Origin: Gemmatimonadota bacterium
GTDB lineage: Bacteria > Gemmatimonadota > Gemmatimonadetes > Gemmatimonadales > Gemmatimonadaceae
DNA: 38,573 bases
NCBI GenBank assembly: GCA_023249305.1
Contig: JAHFCU010000002.1
Span: forward strand, 1 to 38,573
Direction: 5' to 3'
Part shown: positions 16,493 through 24,922 of the stretch, in pieces
How positions within the stretch are numbered: the first letter of the stretch is position 1
Layout of the letters: the number at the start of each line of letters is the position of its first letter
The notes under the pieces: model-generated
The model's input: the letters and a program-made list of their open reading frames with translations, nothing else
The model's database searches: none
Told to the model about the DNA's origin: nothing
Translations under genes and position numbers: made by a program

Positions 16493-17488
16493 ATGCCAAA
16501 GCCCAAGAAGAGGAAGGCGCCACGCACGGCGCGCGGAAAGCCCGCTGATCCACGGCTGCGCCGCACGGCCGAGCATGCCGCGCTCGCCGGCGTGCGTGAG
16601 CGGCTGCACGAGGGGCACCGGGCGGCGGGCCGCAAGCCGCCGGGCGGACGCCGCACGCGCGAAGCGCAGCGCCGCATTGACGACGCCATCAGAGATGCGA
16701 CGCCGCCGATGACGGAAGACCAGAAGCTCCTCAGCTTCGCGCCCAAACACAGCGACGACTTCACACGCACCGACCCGTGGCGCGTGATGCGCATCATGGG
16801 CGAGTTCATCGAGGGCTTCGACAAGCTGGCCACGGTGGAGAAGGGCGTGACGTTCTTCGGCTCGGCGCGCACCGCGCCGGACGATCCGCAGTATCTCGCG
16901 GCGGTGGAAACGGCGAAGCTCCTCGCCGAGATGGGATTCGCGATCGTCACGGGCGCGGGGCCTGGCATCATGGAGGCCGCCAACAAGGGGGCGCAGGAGG
17001 GCGGCGGCCACTCGGTGGGATGCAACATCGAACTGCCATTCGAGCAGGGGGCCAATCCATACGTTGATACGCTGATTGACTTCCGGTACTTCTTCGTCCG
17101 CAAGACGATGTTCATCAAGTACAGCATCGGCTACGTGATCTTCCCCGGCGGCTTCGGCACGATGGACGAGCTGTTCGAGGCGCTGACGTTGATCCAGACG
17201 GGCAAGATTTCGCAGTTCCCCGTGGTTCTGTTCGGGACGCACTACTGGGCGGGGCTGGTGCGCTGGATGCAAGCGCGCGTGCTGGGCGAGAAGAAGATCT
17301 CGCCGGGGGACCTCGACCTGGTCGTGATCACGGATGATCCCCGGGAAGCCGCGGACGTGATCGCGGCGGCGTGGGAAGCGCAGATGCAGGAGGCGGCCGA
17401 TGCCGTGCGTAAGTCCTGGCAGGGACAGATGAACCGGATGGAACGGGAAGCGAAGCGGCTCACCGAGGCGGCGCGACGCAAACGATAA
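16493..17488 (+). CDS. LOG-family (TIGR00730-type) nucleotide phosphoribohydrolase-like protein
   Basis: LOG-type enzymes cleave nucleoside 5'-monophosphates to base and ribose 5-phosphate. The 331-aa product shows the Rossmann-like core from about residue 118 (VTFFGSART), the phosphate-binding GAGPGIMEAANKGA (154-167), the conserved Arg-Lys pair (203-204) and the hallmark PGGFGTMDE (218-226). The first 70 residues are an extra, strongly basic segment (PKPKKRKAP..., RRTREAQRR) not part of the catalytic fold. Whether it acts on cytokinin-type or ordinary purine/pyrimidine nucleotides cannot be told. The ATG lacks a good Shine-Dalgarno sequence, so a later start is possible. Confidence 0.9.
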   Translation: MPKPKKRKAPRTARGKPADPRLRRTAEHAALAGVRERLHEGHRAAGRKPPGGRRTREAQRRIDDAIRDATPPMTEDQKLLSFAPKHSDDFTRTDPWRVMRIMGEFIEGFDKLATVEKGVTFFGSARTAPDDPQYLAAVETAKLLAEMGFAIVTGAGPGIMEAANKGAQEGGGHSVGCNIELPFEQGANPYVDTLIDFRYFFVRKTMFIKYSIGYVIFPGGFGTMDELFEALTLIQTGKISQFPVVLFGTHYWAGLVRWMQARVLGEKKISPGDLDLVVITDDPREAADVIAAAWEAQMQEAADAVRKSWQGQMNRMEREAKRLTEAARRKR

Positions 17489-17521
17489 CGATGAGCGAGC
17501 GAACGCGCGCCACGTCGCACA

Positions 17522-17548
17522 AAGGGGAGGCCATCGCAGCCTCCCCTT
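17522..17548. terminator. Bidirectional terminator-like hairpin between LOG gene and DUF4142 gene
   Basis: A perfect 10-bp stem AAGGGGAGGC (17522-17531) / GCCTCCCCTT (17539-17548) with a 7-nt loop lies between two converging stop codons (17488 and 17571). On the minus strand it is followed by TTTG, so it best fits termination of the minus-strand gene. Confidence 0.7.
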
Positions 17549-17570
17549 CGTGCTGAGTGTGACGCGTTGC

Positions 17571-18110
17571 CTACTTTCGCGGCCCGAGACGCTGCGCCAG
17601 TTCCTGCGCCATGCGGCTGTGTGTCTCGAACGCCGGTACAACCTGCCCAAAGAGCGCGCTGAGATCGGCATGCTGAGCGGCCGGCAACCACTCGGTGTTG
17701 ATGGCGTTGAGGAGCGCCTTGTGGTATTCGATTTCATGGCGCACGAACAGGACATCAAACGCAATATCGGGCCTGCCGCGGAGTTCCTTCACGATCCTCT
17801 CATGCTCAGCCTGGCCGGGCGGGTTCGACGACGGCTTCGGCCGGAGATGAATCTGCGCCGCGATATCACGCGCCATCTGGCGTGCCATCTCATGCTCGCG
17901 GACGAGCATCGCGGCGAAATCGCGCACTTCCTTGGACTGACCGTGCTCGACCGCGAGCCGGGCGCAGGCGAGGTCCACGCTGACCATCTCCTCGAAGCGT
18001 GCGAGTATGGCCTCGTCATCCGGCAGCGTGTGTGTTCGCCGTGGCGTCGCACTGCCCATGAGGCTCAGCGACAGGCCCGCGAGCGCTGCAATTTGAGGGA
18101 CCCTTCTCAT
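17571..18110 (-). CDS. DUF4142-family exported four-helix protein
   Basis: The 179-aa product has a signal peptide (VPQIAALAGLSLSLMGSA) and then an all-helical DUF4142-type domain in two helix pairs, with the characteristic His/Glu-rich segments FAAMLVREHEMARQMA and FVRHEIEYHKALL and the C-terminal ETHSRMAQELAQRL. The family is related to the ferritin-like DUF305/DUF4142 group; its biochemical role is not established. The ATG at 18110 has GGAG 7 nt upstream. It lies 78 nt downstream of the MBL-hydrolase gene and could be co-transcribed with it. Confidence 0.85.
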   Translation of the reverse strand: MRRVPQIAALAGLSLSLMGSATPRRTHTLPDDEAILARFEEMVSVDLACARLAVEHGQSKEVRDFAAMLVREHEMARQMARDIAAQIHLRPKPSSNPPGQAEHERIVKELRGRPDIAFDVLFVRHEIEYHKALLNAINTEWLPAAQHADLSALFGQVVPAFETHSRMAQELAQRLGPRK

Positions 18111-18188
18111 GCTTTCGCTCCGCGAGAGGAGGCGACGGAATGTGGCACATCGGCGGCCAGCCGCAAGGACGGGCGTAGCGAGTGGCGG

Positions 18189-18986
18189 CTACACTCGTGC
18201 CGATGAGACGCCGCGGCGCACGCCGGCGACCCAGTTCTCCATGGTGTAGTCGCCGCTCGTGTACCAGCGGCCGATCCGGTCAACGCCCAGCACGAGACGC
18301 GCAATCGTCGCGTCGTCGAGCCCGTCGACGATCAGGCGTTCCATGCGAGCCACGGTCGCCTCGATCCAATCGGCCTTGGCAGTAAGCAGTCGCAAGGGGT
18401 CTTCGAGAAGACCGCGATGCGCGTCGAAGAACCGCCGCGGCTGCAGCGCAATGATGCGGCGCAATGAACTCGCGGTGGCACGCGCGTCCTCGGTGGCGTG
18501 CGCGATGCGCACCTTCACCCCGACGAACAAGTCGCCGCCGAACACCGTGCGCGTGTCCGCATCCCAGAGCACGTGATGGTCCGCGGAGTGGCCGGGTGTT
18601 GGAATCGTCTCGAGTCCCGCGGGAAGCACGAAGGAGTTGACCGATGCGACCGCCACGGGCGTGCCCCACGAGAAGCGGCGATAGAACAGGATGGGCGCCG
18701 GGTTAGCCAGCTTGGCGCGCGTGGCCTCAGGCATCCACGTCGGGATACCGCGCCGAGCGAGCACGGCAACGCCACCGGAGTGATCCTCATGGTAGTGCGT
18801 GATTGCCGCGCCGGTGATCGGATGCGCGTCGAGCCATCGCTCCAAATCCGGCGCGGCGGCCGGGAATCCGTTATCCACGAGCACGCCGCGCACCACAAAC
18901 GCGCTGACGCGCATTCCCGAAAGCCGCGACTTCCAGGTCGTGAACCGGAGTTGGGTGACGTCGTCGAAGCGCGTGATCTGGAGCAT
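18189..18986 (-). CDS. MBL-fold metallo-hydrolase
   Basis: The 265-aa metallo-beta-lactamase-fold enzyme carries the dinuclear zinc motif THYHEDHSGG (His64, His66, Asp68, His69), a third-ligand segment TPGHSADHHVLW (His133) and the bridging Asp152 in FGGDLF. The C-terminal third is helical, with a final His in FFDAHRG, as in glyoxalase II/LACTB2-like hydrolases. The substrate is unknown; there is no signal peptide, so it is cytoplasmic. The start lacks a Shine-Dalgarno sequence, but TAGATT lies 9 nt before the ATG and could be the -10 box of a very short-leader or leaderless transcript. Confidence 0.9.
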   Translation of the reverse strand: MLQITRFDDVTQLRFTTWKSRLSGMRVSAFVVRGVLVDNGFPAAAPDLERWLDAHPITGAAITHYHEDHSGGVAVLARRGIPTWMPEATRAKLANPAPILFYRRFSWGTPVAVASVNSFVLPAGLETIPTPGHSADHHVLWDADTRTVFGGDLFVGVKVRIAHATEDARATASSLRRIIALQPRRFFDAHRGLLEDPLRLLTAKADWIEATVARMERLIVDGLDDATIARLVLGVDRIGRWYTSGDYTMENWVAGVRRGVSSARV

Positions 18987-18995
18987 CGCGGTGGT

Positions 18996-19001
18996 AATCT
19001 A
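18996..19001 (-). promoter_or_regulatory. Candidate -10 box for the MBL-hydrolase gene
   Basis: On the minus strand TAGATT ends 9 nt before the ATG, with no Shine-Dalgarno between. No convincing -35 is seen. It belongs to a recurrent TANNTT pattern before several starts in this window. Confidence 0.35.
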
Positions 19002-19017
19002 GCCCGGCCGGCCCGGA

Positions 19018-19046
19018 TTGCCCCGGACGCTACGAACGCGTAACTT
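19018..19046 (+). promoter_or_regulatory. Candidate greA promoter
   Basis: TTGCCC (19018-19023) and TAACTT (19041-19046) are separated by exactly 17 nt, in the divergent gap between the MBL-hydrolase gene and greA. The predicted transcript would start near 19053, upstream of the terminator-like hairpin at 19075. Confidence 0.5.
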
Positions 19047-19074
19047 CACCTCAGAACAACCAAGCAAGCGTCGA

Positions 19075-19116
19075 GCGCCCGGCCCGAAACGGCCGGGCGC
19101 CGTCCTTTTGTCTTTT
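19075..19116 (+). terminator. Intrinsic terminator inside the greA leader (possible attenuator)
   Basis: A perfect 10-bp GC stem GCGCCCGGCC (19075-19084) / GGCCGGGCGC (19091-19100) with loop CGAAAC is followed by the U-rich CGTCCTTTTGTCTTTT (19101-19116). It lies 18 nt before the greA ATG. The neighbouring gene upstream points the other way, so the only plus-strand transcript it could stop is the greA leader itself. Confidence 0.75.
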
Positions 19117-19134
19117 CCCGGATGTGCCCCCTGT

Positions 19135-19602
19135 ATGATTGAATCCCTCAAACACAAGCTGAGCCAGGAAGCCGAGAAGCTGCGGCACGAGCTTAACGTG
19201 ATATTGCCGGCGGAGATCCGCCGCGCCGTCGAGATGGGCGACTTGCGCGAAAACAGCGAATACAAGTCGGCGCTCGAACGCCAGCAATTCGTGCAGGCGC
19301 GCCTCGGCCAGCTCTCGTCGCGACTCGCAAAGCTGTCGTCCATTGACCCAAGCCAGATTCCCGCCAACGAGGTGGGCCTCGGCTCGAAAGTGGTCGTGGT
19401 TTGCCAGGAGACCAAGGAGACGGAGACGTACCACCTCGTGTTCGGCGATTCCGAGGACTTCGACGAGGGGCACGTGACGATGATGTCGCCCATCGGCCGC
19501 TCGTTGTTGGGCAAGAAGGTCGGCGACCTCGTGCTGCTCAAGCTGCCGGCGCGCACGCGCAAGATGAAGATTGTGGAACTGACCACGATTCACGACACCT
19601 AA
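19135..19602 (+). CDS. greA: Transcript cleavage/elongation factor GreA
   Basis: GreA enters the RNA polymerase secondary channel and stimulates cleavage of backtracked RNA. The ATG at 19135 gives 155 residues, close to the usual 158; the frame is open further upstream, but that stretch would be translated from the terminator hairpin. The N-terminal coiled coil (about 1-75) carries the tip GDLRENSEY, with both catalytic acidic residues kept, and the C-terminal FKBP-like domain has VGLGSKVVVV and SPIGRSLLGKKVGDLV. The coiled-coil tip region VILPAEIRRAVEMGD differs from the common AIAEARE-GD form, so a second, more canonical Gre factor may exist elsewhere. Expression may be attenuated in its leader. 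Confidence 0.93.
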   Translation: MIESLKHKLSQEAEKLRHELNVILPAEIRRAVEMGDLRENSEYKSALERQQFVQARLGQLSSRLAKLSSIDPSQIPANEVGLGSKVVVVCQETKETETYHLVFGDSEDFDEGHVTMMSPIGRSLLGKKVGDLVLLKLPARTRKMKIVELTTIHDT

Positions 19603-19625
19603 GCGCTGCCGCGTCCTGGTCTGAA

Positions 19626-19653
19626 GGCCCCGCATTCATATGAATGGGGGGCC
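19626..19653. terminator. Palindromic terminator between convergent greA and glpD
   Basis: Two 14-nt arms, GGCCCCGCATTCAT (19626-19639) and ATGAATGGGGGGCC (19640-19653), are complementary at 13 of 14 positions. The palindrome lies between the greA stop (19602) and the glpD stop (19661) and can fold equally on both strands. Confidence 0.65.
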
Positions 19654-19660
19654 TCGCCAT

Positions 19661-21292
19661 TTAGGGTGTGATAGTGAAGGTCTGATCCAAGACCGTGGCA
19701 TATTCGGCGAGCGCCGACGCGATGCCACGGTCGGTCCAGCCCAGTCGCGGCGCCATGAGCGCCGCAACCCGCGGCGCCACCGAGAGGCCATGGTCGCGCG
19801 TCTCGAAGGCGATGTGTAAGCGACGGATGAGCACGTCGGCGAGCGTGCAGGCAAACTCGGCGTCCACGGCGTGCGTGACCTCGGCCGCGACATAGGGGAG
19901 ACCGCAGAGGAGGCGATGCGTAAGCGCAGGATCGTCCGCGATGCGCGCCCAAACTTGATGCCACGCGCCGCCGTACGCGTGGACGAGCCACGCCGCAATG
20001 TCGTCGGTGCCGGTGGCAGCGCGCGCCGCGGCCATCTCCGCTTCGAGGTCGCGCACGTCGCCGCCCGCGAGCGGAATGCGATCGGTGCCGCCACGCGGCA
20101 GCTGGCGTCCCAGCGCGCGGAAGGCGGCGTCCACGACATCGCGAGCGATGACGCGAAAGGTCGTCAGCTTGCCCCCGGTGACGGTGATGACGCCACTGCG
20201 GCCAGTCTCGATGAGATGTTCGCGCGAAGCAGAACTCGCATCGCCGGCGTGCGCCTTGGCTGCAAGCGGCCGAATGCCCGCCCATGCCGCGATGACGTCG
20301 TCGGAAGTGAGCGCCGCCGCGGGGAACGCGCGGTTGGCTGAAGCGATGAGGTAATCCACGTCGGCGCGCGCGGCGCGCACGTGATCGGGGGCTTCGTGAG
20401 TCTCGGTTTCCGTGGTCCCGATGATGGTGCACAAGCCGGCGGGCAGGACGAACATCACCCGGCCATCGGACGCGAGCAGGGTGACCGCCCCGCGATTGCC
20501 GACACGCGATGCGGGGACCGCGATGTGCACGCCCTTGCTCCCCAAGATGGCGGGTGGCGCAGCCGGATCTTCCATGCGCCGCACCACGTCGGTCCATGGG
20601 CCCGTGGCATTCACGACACACGACGCGTTGATGTCCAGCGTGCGGCCGCCCAGCCGATCGCGTACGGTGACGCCGCACACGCGGCCATCGGCCTCGCGCA
20701 GGGCCGTGACCTCCGCATGGTTCAGCACAGTCGCACCCGACACCGCGGCATCAAGCATCGTCGCAAGTGTCAACCGTGCGTCGTCGGTGGCCGCGTCGAA
20801 GTACCGCGCGCCGCCGCGCAGTCCCTCACATGCCAGCATCGGCTCCTCGTGGGCGATGCCCTCCGCGGTAAGCCCGCGATGCGGCGCGACGTTCCGGAAG
20901 AGGGCGAGCAGGTCGTAGAGCAAGAGGCCGGCGCGCAGCTTCCACCGCGGGATGCGCGCGCCCTCGTACACCGGCCACGTGAACGCCAGCGGGCGCACCA
21001 GGTGCGGTGCGATCCGCAGCAGCACGCGCCGCTCGTGGCAGGATTCGAAGACGAGGCGCAAATGCCCGTATTCCAGGTATCGCACGCCGCCGTGCACGAG
21101 CCGGGACGAACGGCTCGATGTTCCGCTCGCGAAGTCATCGCGTTCGACAAGGGCGACATCGAGCCCGCGGCGCGCCGCGTCGCGCGCGATGCCGGCGCCC
21201 GTGATGCCCCCGCCGATGACGAGCACGTCGAATCGCCGCTGGCCGAGGCGGGCAAGCTGCGCAGTGCGCGTGAGAGATGGAGAGGGCGTCAC
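19661..21292 (-). CDS. glpD: Aerobic FAD-dependent glycerol-3-phosphate dehydrogenase
   Basis: GlpD oxidises sn-glycerol 3-phosphate to dihydroxyacetone phosphate at the inner membrane and passes electrons to quinone. From the GTG at 21292 it has 543 residues, typical for the family. The FAD dinucleotide fold FDVLVIGGGITGAGIARDA (GGGITGAG at 27-34) is followed by the signature FASGTSSRSSRLVHGGVRYLE, then NATGPWTD, KGVHIAVP, TVTGGKLTTFRVIA and the helical C-terminal domain. The frame is open 33 codons further upstream to a GTG at 21391, which would add an unlikely Arg-rich N-terminus. No Shine-Dalgarno decides the start. No glpF or glpK is next to it; it diverges from fadI. Confidence 0.93.
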   Translation of the reverse strand: MTPSPSLTRTAQLARLGQRRFDVLVIGGGITGAGIARDAARRGLDVALVERDDFASGTSSRSSRLVHGGVRYLEYGHLRLVFESCHERRVLLRIAPHLVRPLAFTWPVYEGARIPRWKLRAGLLLYDLLALFRNVAPHRGLTAEGIAHEEPMLACEGLRGGARYFDAATDDARLTLATMLDAAVSGATVLNHAEVTALREADGRVCGVTVRDRLGGRTLDINASCVVNATGPWTDVVRRMEDPAAPPAILGSKGVHIAVPASRVGNRGAVTLLASDGRVMFVLPAGLCTIIGTTETETHEAPDHVRAARADVDYLIASANRAFPAAALTSDDVIAAWAGIRPLAAKAHAGDASSASREHLIETGRSGVITVTGGKLTTFRVIARDVVDAAFRALGRQLPRGGTDRIPLAGGDVRDLEAEMAAARAATGTDDIAAWLVHAYGGAWHQVWARIADDPALTHRLLCGLPYVAAEVTHAVDAEFACTLADVLIRRLHIAFETRDHGLSVAPRVAALMAPRLGWTDRGIASALAEYATVLDQTFTITP

Positions 21293-21397
21293 GATGATCG
21301 TCGGTGATTCCGAGTCTACCCCTTCGCACCGTAGGGCGACAGAGCGACGACGGGCCGCGACGTGCGGACAGTAATAGCCGCGGGCGAGCACGGCGCC

Positions 21398-21403
21398 TAA
21401 CTT
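21398..21403 (+). promoter_or_regulatory. Candidate -10 box for the fadI-led operon
   Basis: TAACTT lies 9 nt before the fadI ATG in the 120-nt gap shared with glpD. There is no Shine-Dalgarno before the ATG and no good -35, so a near-leaderless transcript is possible. Confidence 0.35.
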
Positions 21404-21412
21404 CCATACTCT

Positions 21413-22708
21413 ATGTCCAGCTTCGGAAATGGCCGCCGCGTGGCGATCATCGAGGGAGTCCGCACTCCCTTCGCGCGTGCCGGCACGACACTCAAGCAGT
21501 TCAGCGCGATTGACCTCGGCAAGATCGCGGTCGGCGAGCTGATTCAGCGGACGAACCTTGATCCGGCGAGCGTAGACCTGCTCGTCTTTGGCTCGGTCAT
21601 TTCATCCGTGCTCGCGCCGAACATCGCGCGTGAGGTCGCCCTCATGCCGGTACTGCCAAAGGGCGTGCAAGCGTGGAGTGTTAGCCGCGCCTGCGCATCG
21701 GCGAACCAGGCGATCACGGACGCGGCCGACCAGATCGCGCTCGGCCACGCCGACGTGGCGATCGCGGGCGGCGCCGAGTCGCTCTCCGACGTGCCGATCC
21801 TGCACTCACGCGGCTTCAGCGACGCGCTCATCGCCGCGAGCAAGGCCAAGACGCTCGGTGGCCGCGTGCAGGCGCTGGCGAAGATCCGCCCGCGGGATCT
21901 CATTCCGGTCACGCCAGCCATCGCCGAGCCGACGACGGGAGAGACGATGGGCCAGTCGGCGGAGAAGATGGCGAAGCTCAACGGCGTCACGCGCGCCGAG
22001 CAGGACCAACTTGCGCTGGCGTCGCACCTGAACGCAGCGGCGGGTACCAAGGATGGCCGGCTGACTGCCGAGCTCGCACCGGTGTTCGTGCCGCCGAAGT
22101 ACGAACAGGTGATGACCGAAGACAACGGCGTTCGCAGCGACACGTCGCTCGAGCAACTCTCGGCGCTGAAGCCGGTGTTCGACAAACGGTACGGCACGGT
22201 GACTGCGGGCAACGCCTCGCCGCTTACGGATGGCGGCGGTGCCGTGCTGCTGATGAGCGAGGAGAAAGCGAAAGCCCTCGGCTACGCGCCGCTCGCGTAC
22301 ATCCGGTCGTACGCGTACGCGGCACTCGATCCTGGCGAACAGCTGCTGCAGGCGCCGGTGCTCGCTGCGCCACTCGCGCTCAAGCGTGCCGGGCTGTCGC
22401 TCAAGGACATGGACCTCGTGGAAATGCACGAGGCGTTCGCGGCGCAGGTGTTGAGCAATCTCCGCGGCTTCGAGTCGCCGCATTGGGCCGTGCGGGCGGG
22501 ACTCTCGACGCCGCTCGGCGCCGTGGATCGGGCGAAGCTCAATGTGATGGGCGGATACATCGCGATCGGCCATCCGTTCGGCGCCACCGGCGCACGGATC
22601 ACGACGACGTTGTCGCACGAACTCAAGCGACGCGGCGGACAGTTCGGGCTGATGACGGTGTGTGCGGCGGGCGGAATGGGCTTCAGCATGGTGATCGAGC
22701 GTGAGTGA
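21413..22708 (+). CDS. fadI: Acetyl-CoA C-acyltransferase (3-ketoacyl-CoA thiolase), FadI type
   Basis: FadI performs the thiolytic step of fatty-acid beta-oxidation, as the beta subunit of a complex with FadJ, encoded just downstream. The 431-aa length matches FadI (about 436) rather than FadA (about 390). The nucleophile Cys94 lies in SRACASANQA; HEAFAAQ (339-345), the catalytic His387 in GHPFGATG and Cys417 in CAAGGMG are all present. The N-terminus RRVAIIEGVRTPFARAGT is typical. fadJ starts 55 nt later. A reversible biosynthetic role is possible in principle, but pairing with fadJ favours degradation. Confidence 0.93.
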   Translation: MSSFGNGRRVAIIEGVRTPFARAGTTLKQFSAIDLGKIAVGELIQRTNLDPASVDLLVFGSVISSVLAPNIAREVALMPVLPKGVQAWSVSRACASANQAITDAADQIALGHADVAIAGGAESLSDVPILHSRGFSDALIAASKAKTLGGRVQALAKIRPRDLIPVTPAIAEPTTGETMGQSAEKMAKLNGVTRAEQDQLALASHLNAAAGTKDGRLTAELAPVFVPPKYEQVMTEDNGVRSDTSLEQLSALKPVFDKRYGTVTAGNASPLTDGGGAVLLMSEEKAKALGYAPLAYIRSYAYAALDPGEQLLQAPVLAAPLALKRAGLSLKDMDLVEMHEAFAAQVLSNLRGFESPHWAVRAGLSTPLGAVDRAKLNVMGGYIAIGHPFGATGARITTTLSHELKRRGGQFGLMTVCAAGGMGFSMVIERE

Positions 22709-22762
22709 ACGAATGGCGGACCGCAGCCGTGGCGTGGCGCGGGCCGCGAAGGGTGTGAGGCC

Positions 22763-24922
22763 ATGAGCGCACTTTCGGTGGTGATGCACGACGGTGTGGC
22801 CGTCGTCACGTTTGATCTGCCCGGCGAACCGGTCAACAAGTTCTCGAAGGCGGTGGTGGCCGACTTCGTGGACGTCTTCGACCGCGTCGAACGCGATGCG
22901 GCGGTGAAGGGCGCGGTGTTGATTAGCGGCAAGCCCGACACATTCATCGCCGGTGCGGACATTGACCAGTTCCTCGAGTTCAGGTCCGCGGCCGACGCGA
23001 CGGTAGAGAGCGCCGAGGGCCACAAGCTGATGAGTCGGCTCGAGGCCGGGCGCGTGCCGTGGGTCGCGGCAATCCATGGCGCCTGCCTCGGCGGCGGTCT
23101 CGAGGCGGCGCTCGCCTGTGCGTACCGCATTGCGGGCGATTCGCCCAAGACGGTGCTCGCGCTGCCGGAAGTGCAGCTCGGGCTGATCCCCGGCGCCGGC
23201 GGCACGCAGCGGCTCCCGCGTACGGTTGGGCTGCAGGCGGCGCTCGACATGATCCTGACCGGCAAGAACGTGCGCGCCAAGAAGGCGCTGCAAACGGGGC
23301 TGGTGGATGAGATGGTACACCCGAACATCCTGCGCGAAGTGGCGATCCGCCGTGCGCGCGAACTCGGCGCCGGCACACTGGCACGCAGGCGTGAACGCCA
23401 TGCGGGCGTCAAGGGCGCCCTGCTCGAAAACAATCCCGTAGGACGCGCGGTCGTGTTCCGTCAGGCGCGCGAGATGACGATGAAGAAATCGCGCGGCCAC
23501 TACCCGGCGCTGCTCGCAGCACTTGAGGCAGTGGCGGCCGGATATCGCGGCTCCGCGGCTGATGGATTTGCCACCGAGGCGCGGCTGTTTGGCGAAATGG
23601 CGTTCACGCCGGTGAGCCGCCAGCTGATCTTCCTGTTCTACGCGACGACGTCGCTCAAGAAGGACACGGGTGCAAACGGCAACGCGCCGCTCTTTGCCCC
23701 CCCGGTGCCAATCGACAAGATCGGCATCCTCGGCACGGGCTTCATGGGGGCGGGCATCGCCGCAGTGAGCGCGATGCAGGGCGTGTCGGTGCGCTTCAAG
23801 GACACGAAGCACGCGGCGGTGGGCAAGGGAATCGGTGCCGTGCGTGATGTGCTCAGGGAGCGGCTGAAGAAGAAGCAGATTACCAAGCAGCAATTTGCGG
23901 ACCAAGTGTCGCTGGTGAGCGGCACCGTGGAGTACACGGGATTTGGTAACATACCGCTACTAATAGAGGCGGTCTTCGAGGATCTCGCAGTCAAGCACGC
24001 GGTGGTGAAGGAAGCTGAGGCCGTGCTGCCACCGGGGGCGATCTTCGCGACAAACACAAGCACGATCCCGATTCACAGGGTGGCGGAGGCGTCGCACGAT
24101 CCATCGCGCGTGGTGGGGATGCACTTCTTCTCCCCCGTGCACAAGATGCCGCTGCTCGAGGTGATCGTAACTCCACGCACCGCGCCCGACGTGGTGGCGA
24201 CCACCGTGGCCTTCGGGCGCAAGCTCGGCAAGACGGTGATCGTGGTGAACGATGCCCCGGGATTCTATGTCAACCGCATCCTGGCGCCGTACATCAACGA
24301 AGCCGGCAAGCTGCTCGATGAAGGGGCGCGCATCGAGGCCATTGACCGCGCGATGCTCGACTACGGGTTCCCGGTGGGACCGGTGACGTTGCTCGATGAA
24401 GTGGGGCTCGACGTCGCGGGGAAGAGCGGCGCGATCATGGCGTCGGCGTTTGGCGACCGTCTGCAGCCCTCGGCGACGCTGGGCAAGGTACTCGCCGCCG
24501 GACGGCTCGGCCGGAAGGGGAAGAAGGGCTTCTACCTCTATGACGAAAGCGGGAAGAAGGGCGGCGTGGACGAGTCGGTCTATGCGGTGACGCCCGCGGG
24601 GTCGAAGCGCATCGAGGTGAGCGCCGCCGAGATCCAGGAGCGCTTGTCGCTGGCGATGGTGAACGAAGCGGTGCGCTGTGTGGAGGAGGGGATCTTGCGC
24701 GCGCCGCGCGATGGCGACATCGGCGCGGTCTTCGGCATCGGCTTCCCGCCATTTCGCGGCGGGCCGCTGCGCGTCGTGGACACAATCGGCGCCGCGGAGC
24801 TGGTACGCCGCCTCGAGGCACTCAACGCGAAGTACCCGGGGCGGTTCGTGCCGGCGAAGCTGTTGCGCGAGATGGCGAAGACCAACGCGACGTTCTATCC
24901 GAGAACGGGGAAACCGGTATGA
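22763..24922 (+). CDS. fadJ: Fatty acid oxidation complex alpha subunit, FadJ type
   Basis: The 719-aa bifunctional protein joins enoyl-CoA hydratase/isomerase and L-3-hydroxyacyl-CoA dehydrogenase, acting with FadI. The N-terminal crotonase domain (1-about 290) has IHGACLGGGLEAALA and the two catalytic glutamates Glu114 and Glu136 (ALPEVQLGLIPGAGGTQR). The dehydrogenase half starts with the NAD-binding IGILGTGFMGAGIA (G321-G329) and carries the catalytic His454 in GMHFFSPVH, NTSTIPI and the C-terminal domain ending GIGFPPFRGGPLR. All key residues are intact. Its stop overlaps the next ATG by 4 nt (ATGA), so the M14 peptidase gene is translationally coupled to it. Confidence 0.95.
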   Translation: MSALSVVMHDGVAVVTFDLPGEPVNKFSKAVVADFVDVFDRVERDAAVKGAVLISGKPDTFIAGADIDQFLEFRSAADATVESAEGHKLMSRLEAGRVPWVAAIHGACLGGGLEAALACAYRIAGDSPKTVLALPEVQLGLIPGAGGTQRLPRTVGLQAALDMILTGKNVRAKKALQTGLVDEMVHPNILREVAIRRARELGAGTLARRRERHAGVKGALLENNPVGRAVVFRQAREMTMKKSRGHYPALLAALEAVAAGYRGSAADGFATEARLFGEMAFTPVSRQLIFLFYATTSLKKDTGANGNAPLFAPPVPIDKIGILGTGFMGAGIAAVSAMQGVSVRFKDTKHAAVGKGIGAVRDVLRERLKKKQITKQQFADQVSLVSGTVEYTGFGNIPLLIEAVFEDLAVKHAVVKEAEAVLPPGAIFATNTSTIPIHRVAEASHDPSRVVGMHFFSPVHKMPLLEVIVTPRTAPDVVATTVAFGRKLGKTVIVVNDAPGFYVNRILAPYINEAGKLLDEGARIEAIDRAMLDYGFPVGPVTLLDEVGLDVAGKSGAIMASAFGDRLQPSATLGKVLAAGRLGRKGKKGFYLYDESGKKGGVDESVYAVTPAGSKRIEVSAAEIQERLSLAMVNEAVRCVEEGILRAPRDGDIGAVFGIGFPPFRGGPLRVVDTIGAAELVRRLEALNAKYPGRFVPAKLLREMAKTNATFYPRTGKPV

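Noticed and set aside
16445-17764. A 439-codon open frame on the minus strand across the LOG gene
   Set aside because: It overlaps the whole LOG gene, with its PGGFGTMDE motif, and runs through the convergent terminator at 17522, so it is not a plausible gene.
21806-23905. A 699-codon open frame on the minus strand opposite fadI and fadJ
   Set aside because: It lies antisense to two genes with complete catalytic motifs, its translation is Arg/His-rich with no recognisable fold, and such shadows are expected at this GC content.
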